From Cyclospora cayetanensis (taxonomy: Eukaryota; Apicomplexa; Conoidasida; Eucoccidiorida; Eimeriidae): a stretch of 64,000 nt of DNA. Each line of letters begins with the position of its first letter. Position 1 is the stretch's first letter. The stretch is taken from positions 186,001-250,000 of the forward strand of contig NW_020312414.1 of assembly GCF_002999335.1 (NCBI RefSeq), read 5' to 3'. This document shows positions 61,077-64,000 of this stretch, piece by piece. The notes beneath the pieces are model-generated. The model was not told the DNA's origin, did not search any database, and saw nothing but the letters and a program-made list of their open reading frames with translations. The position numbers and the translations under genes are program-made.

Positions 61077-62497
61077 ATGGATATTTGGCTGTTTATCCTG
61101 GGCTACTTGATCCATTTTGTTGCGAGTTGTATCCTGACATACAAGGTGTTTCAGCAGCGCACCATATATGGCCTGTCTTTCGATACACAGCTCTGCTTCC
61201 TCGCCTCGACAGTTTCCCGCTGTATTTGGAGCCTAGACACCAGACTAGTGGAGGTGAGATGTCTGCACACGCTTTCTCGGCCTGCTTAGGGCCACATGCT
61301 TTTAGTTGCTTCAGCGCGCGAAGTTGGTTCCATGAGGCATCGTAGCTTTGCTGCTGCGCATGCGGGTGTTGTTGCTGCAGACATGGCTCGCATACTTGGA
61401 ACTAGGCCTGAGTACCTTCATGTCGATCCTCCTTACATATCTCATGTGGTCCTTCCGCTATACCCACACGAAACAGATGATCTTACCTCTAAGAGCATAC
61501 GTCCTCATACCGGGTAACCACCGTCAGAACCCTGGTAGCTCTATAGGCCCCTTTTATCCTTCGAAGCGAAACTTGATACCATGACTGTTGCAAACTACGC
61601 TGCAAATGCTGCTGCTAAGTGTGTGCCCTTTGGCGCGCTGAAGTTGCTGGCTGCCCCCCCATTCTACCCCTGCCCATTCTCTCCCCCTCCCCCCCCAGAA
61701 CACTCTACTCGCTCCTACGCGAGCCTCTAGGTTTGGCTGCTCGTGTGTCTGGTTTCTCCGCTAAAGATTTAAGGGTCTCCCTGCCGCTGCAAAGATACCC
61801 TTGATACATCTCTGTGGATATATATATATATATGTGTGCTCTGCTGCAGCATCTATGCTGGTTGCCTTTTTCATACATCCGAGCCGCAGCTGGATCACCG
61901 TGCAGATTCTTGTTGCCTTCTCGATATATCTGGAAGCCATCGCCCTGTTGCCGCAACTTTATTTCCTCAGACGCATGCTGGAGGTCGCACACACAGCGGA
62001 CGCTAAACCGTAGTAGTAGCACACCCTAAGGCCTGCGATGTCGAATTGGAACGGTAGAGCCTAAATTCGCGAGCTGATTCCAGATCCCGATAAGTTTTCG
62101 ACTGATAATGCAGAGCTGGGATCAAGGTGTATGCGCAGGTGGAACCCCTGACCTCGCACTATGTCGGGCTTTTAGTCGTCTCCCGCGTCATTCGCCTCTT
62201 CTTCTGGGTCACTTTGTACCTACAAGGCAAGCATTTGCAACTTTGTTCCGCCGTTACACTCTGCTGTCACCGGCACAGCCCGTTTCTCAGCTTTGCTGCT
62301 GCTCCTGCCGTCCCTTGTGCTGTCAATCTGCTGCATCCATTCTGATCGCTGCTGTCGATGCTGCCGTTTTAGGGGAACACTTCGTGGGCCTATTCCTCGC
62401 CGACTTGCTGCACAGCGTCCTCGCTGCCGACTACTTTGTCATGTGGTGCCGCAAACTGCGCCATGGTGGCACCTTGATTTACAAGGGCCGCGTGTAG
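61077..62497 (+). CDS. ERD2/KDEL-receptor-like seven-helix protein
   Basis: ERD2 proteins return escaped ER residents from the Golgi. Five exons, every junction in phase: 61077-61253, 61381-61513, 61850-61983, 62139-62226, 62373-62497; 218 residues, against about 212 usual. Matching segments: MDIWLFILGYLIHF (helix 1), YKVFQQRTIYGLSFDTQLCF, TRYL-like STVSRCIWSL, VAFSIYLEAIALLPQLYFL (family: TFSIYLESVAILPQLFMI), EPLTSHYVGLL (family: ETITTHYLFFLG), SRVIRLFFW and VLAADYFVMWCRKL (family: ILYCDFFYLYV). About seven hydrophobic segments. Intron 4 has a GC donor (CAAG, then GCAAGC), required by phase. Several ligand-binding positions of the animal KDEL receptor appear replaced (see findings), so this may be a divergent ERD2-like paralogue. 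Confidence 0.87.
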
Positions 62498-64000
62498 CGC
62501 GGGCTGGGCTTCCACTAGCTAGCTAGCTAGCTGGCAATGGGGCAGCTAGAGTATCAGGCCAATGGGGGAACTAGGTAACCAACTGGCAGGCCAACGGAGG
62601 CTTCAGCTAGCTGAGTGGCCAGCCGATCGCCTACAGATCTCGTTAAAGGGGAGTAAAGGTATGTAGACTAAGGTGGATGGATGTACAGCACAGGCCCCAA
62701 GATACAAGGGAGGCTCTACCTTGCTATTCCTGGGCCTACCTACAGACACCCCAGGGCATGGGTAGCAGCAACAGCGCGCCACTAGCACTATACGGCAGGT
62801 AGCCAGTGTGCCGGCTGGGCAGCTCTAAGCACTGCAGAGTAAGCAGCAGTAGCAGCAGCAGCTGCAGGTTCAACCGGTCAGCAGGTGTACGTGCATGTCG
62901 CAAGACAGATACAGGCGATGACAGGCAGGACAGTGGAGGTTGCTGCTGGTCACAGCGGGCTATCTCCCTCTCCTCGTTTCCACACATGCATTCTTGTGTC
63001 GTGCTGCTGCAGAAGCCACTGTATGCAGCGGCTGCAGCAGCAGCAGAGAGGGAAGGACAGGAGCAGCGGGGCACCGGCTGTAGCCGGTCGATTTGAAGAC
63101 TGACGCGTTTTTGCATCGCAGCCAGCAGACCAAGCCGCTTTTCAGCCCACCTGCCATTGTGCAGCTAGCGAGACTCGCTAGAGAAGCAGACAAGTCTGCG
63201 GGGCTTACTACAGTGGCAAGACGGCTGACTAACCGTGCGAGAGTTGCAGCCTGGCCTACGCATTCCGCTACACATATTTACAAATCGCTAGAGTGCTTTG
63301 TGCACGCATATGGGAAGCCTTGTCTGTTGTTTTTCGTAGAGCTGCTGTAACAGCCGGTGCACTAACTCTTAATGCATAGCTCCTGGCACAGAAAGCGGCG
63401 GGCGCGGATGCGGCACCTTGTGACAACAAGAAAGTGGCCGCTTGCCAAATATCCATCGCCGCTACTCCCGCTGCCTGCTGCCCCTCAATAACTTTCAAGG
63501 CAACCGCCTAGCTCGGCACGCACTCCCTCCTAAGGCACGTAGGTTACCTGCCTGTAGCCTTGTCCTTCTCTTCCAGTGGCGTGGTAAGCTAGCTGGGTAG
63601 TTTGGCTGGTGAGCATACGCGCTGGCCAAGGGACTCACTGCTGCTCGGGAGGCGCTCCGCCGCTTACCAGCTGCGGCCTTCTCCGCTCTCTCCCGACGGT
63701 TGCGTAAAGAGAAAGTCTTTGCATTGAATCAATCCATGAGAAATTGGCGAAAGCCGCCAGAAGACGGTTCCTCCTCGGCAATTGAAACTCTCAGCTGCCT
63801 AAACATGCTTTTCGGTGTGGAGATGTAGCAAAAATTTACAGCACCACGCGCCCCTGCTGCTTCTGCCGCAGTGAGCGAAGCAGCGGCAAAGCCCGCAGGT
63901 TGCTTGATCTGGATGATGCACTACACGGCAACATGTTCGCCGTTCAGAGAGCAGCGCAACATAGAAAAAGCAAACCAGCAGCGGCGAAACCGCCGCTTCA
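62498..64000. other. Right-edge region, unassigned
   Basis: Begins with CTAG/AGCT short repeats (62513-62620). CAG/CTG tracts near 62830-62870 and 63005-63050, plus an open plus-strand stretch at 63093-63350 (SPPAIVQLARLAREADKSAG), may belong to a gene continuing past the edge. No family recognised and no splice chain could be tested. Confidence 0.4.

Noticed and set aside
1..64000. Search for tRNA, rRNA, CRISPR, insertion sequences and bacterial-type operons
   Set aside because: No convincing cloverleaf, rRNA core, spaced direct-repeat array or transposase motif was seen. A covariance-model scan would be needed to exclude small RNAs.

Overview
The window looks like nuclear DNA of a coccidian apicomplexan, most likely Eimeria. 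The evidence is massive CAG/CTG trinucleotide tracts read as poly-Gln, poly-Ala and poly-Ser, many short exons with GT-AG introns, TG/TATG microsatellites inside introns, frequent TGCATGCA motifs, and protein families typical of an alveolate endomembrane system. No bacterial, organellar or viral gene was seen. The species is inferred from composition only. All gene models were built by hand from splice-site phase and family alignment, so exon ends are predictions.

Layout: (1) 1-10641 (+), a trehalose-6-phosphate synthase (TPS), cut by the left edge, with a huge Gln-rich N-terminus, an intact GT20 synthase domain and a C-terminal phosphatase-like (TPP) domain that has lost its catalytic residues. 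(2) 13188-19876 (+), a large unrecognised multi-exon helical protein. (3) 20494-22826 (-), a three-exon protein with a possible signal peptide. (4) 25894-28354 (-), a GRASP55/65-type Golgi stacking protein with two PDZ-like domains and an MGN start suited to myristoylation. (5) about 31115-34593 (+), a protein resembling the N-terminal domain of the Rab3GAP regulatory subunit (RAB3GAP2). (6) 35087-39632 (+), a membrane-anchored diflavin NADPH-cytochrome P450 reductase. (7) 42038-47174 (+), a stand-alone trehalose-6-phosphate phosphatase with every HAD motif intact. (8) 47175-61076, a 14-kb gene-poor stretch holding three diverged copies of a dispersed repeat of about 300 bp. (9) 61077-62497 (+), an ERD2/KDEL-receptor-like seven-helix protein. 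The last 1.5 kb is unassigned.

How the genes fit together: the TPS (UDP-glucose + glucose-6-P to trehalose-6-P) and the separate TPP (trehalose-6-P to trehalose) would make a complete two-step trehalose pathway from two same-strand genes about 31 kb apart. The phosphatase-like tail of the TPS would then be non-catalytic. GRASP, the Rab3GAP-like protein and the ERD2-like receptor all belong to ER-Golgi traffic, but their proximity gives no evidence of co-regulation. The most interesting points are the split trehalose pathway with a dead phosphatase domain, the ERD2-like protein lacking several ligand-binding positions, the Rab3GAP2-like gene, GC-AG introns, and the uncatalogued dispersed repeat.
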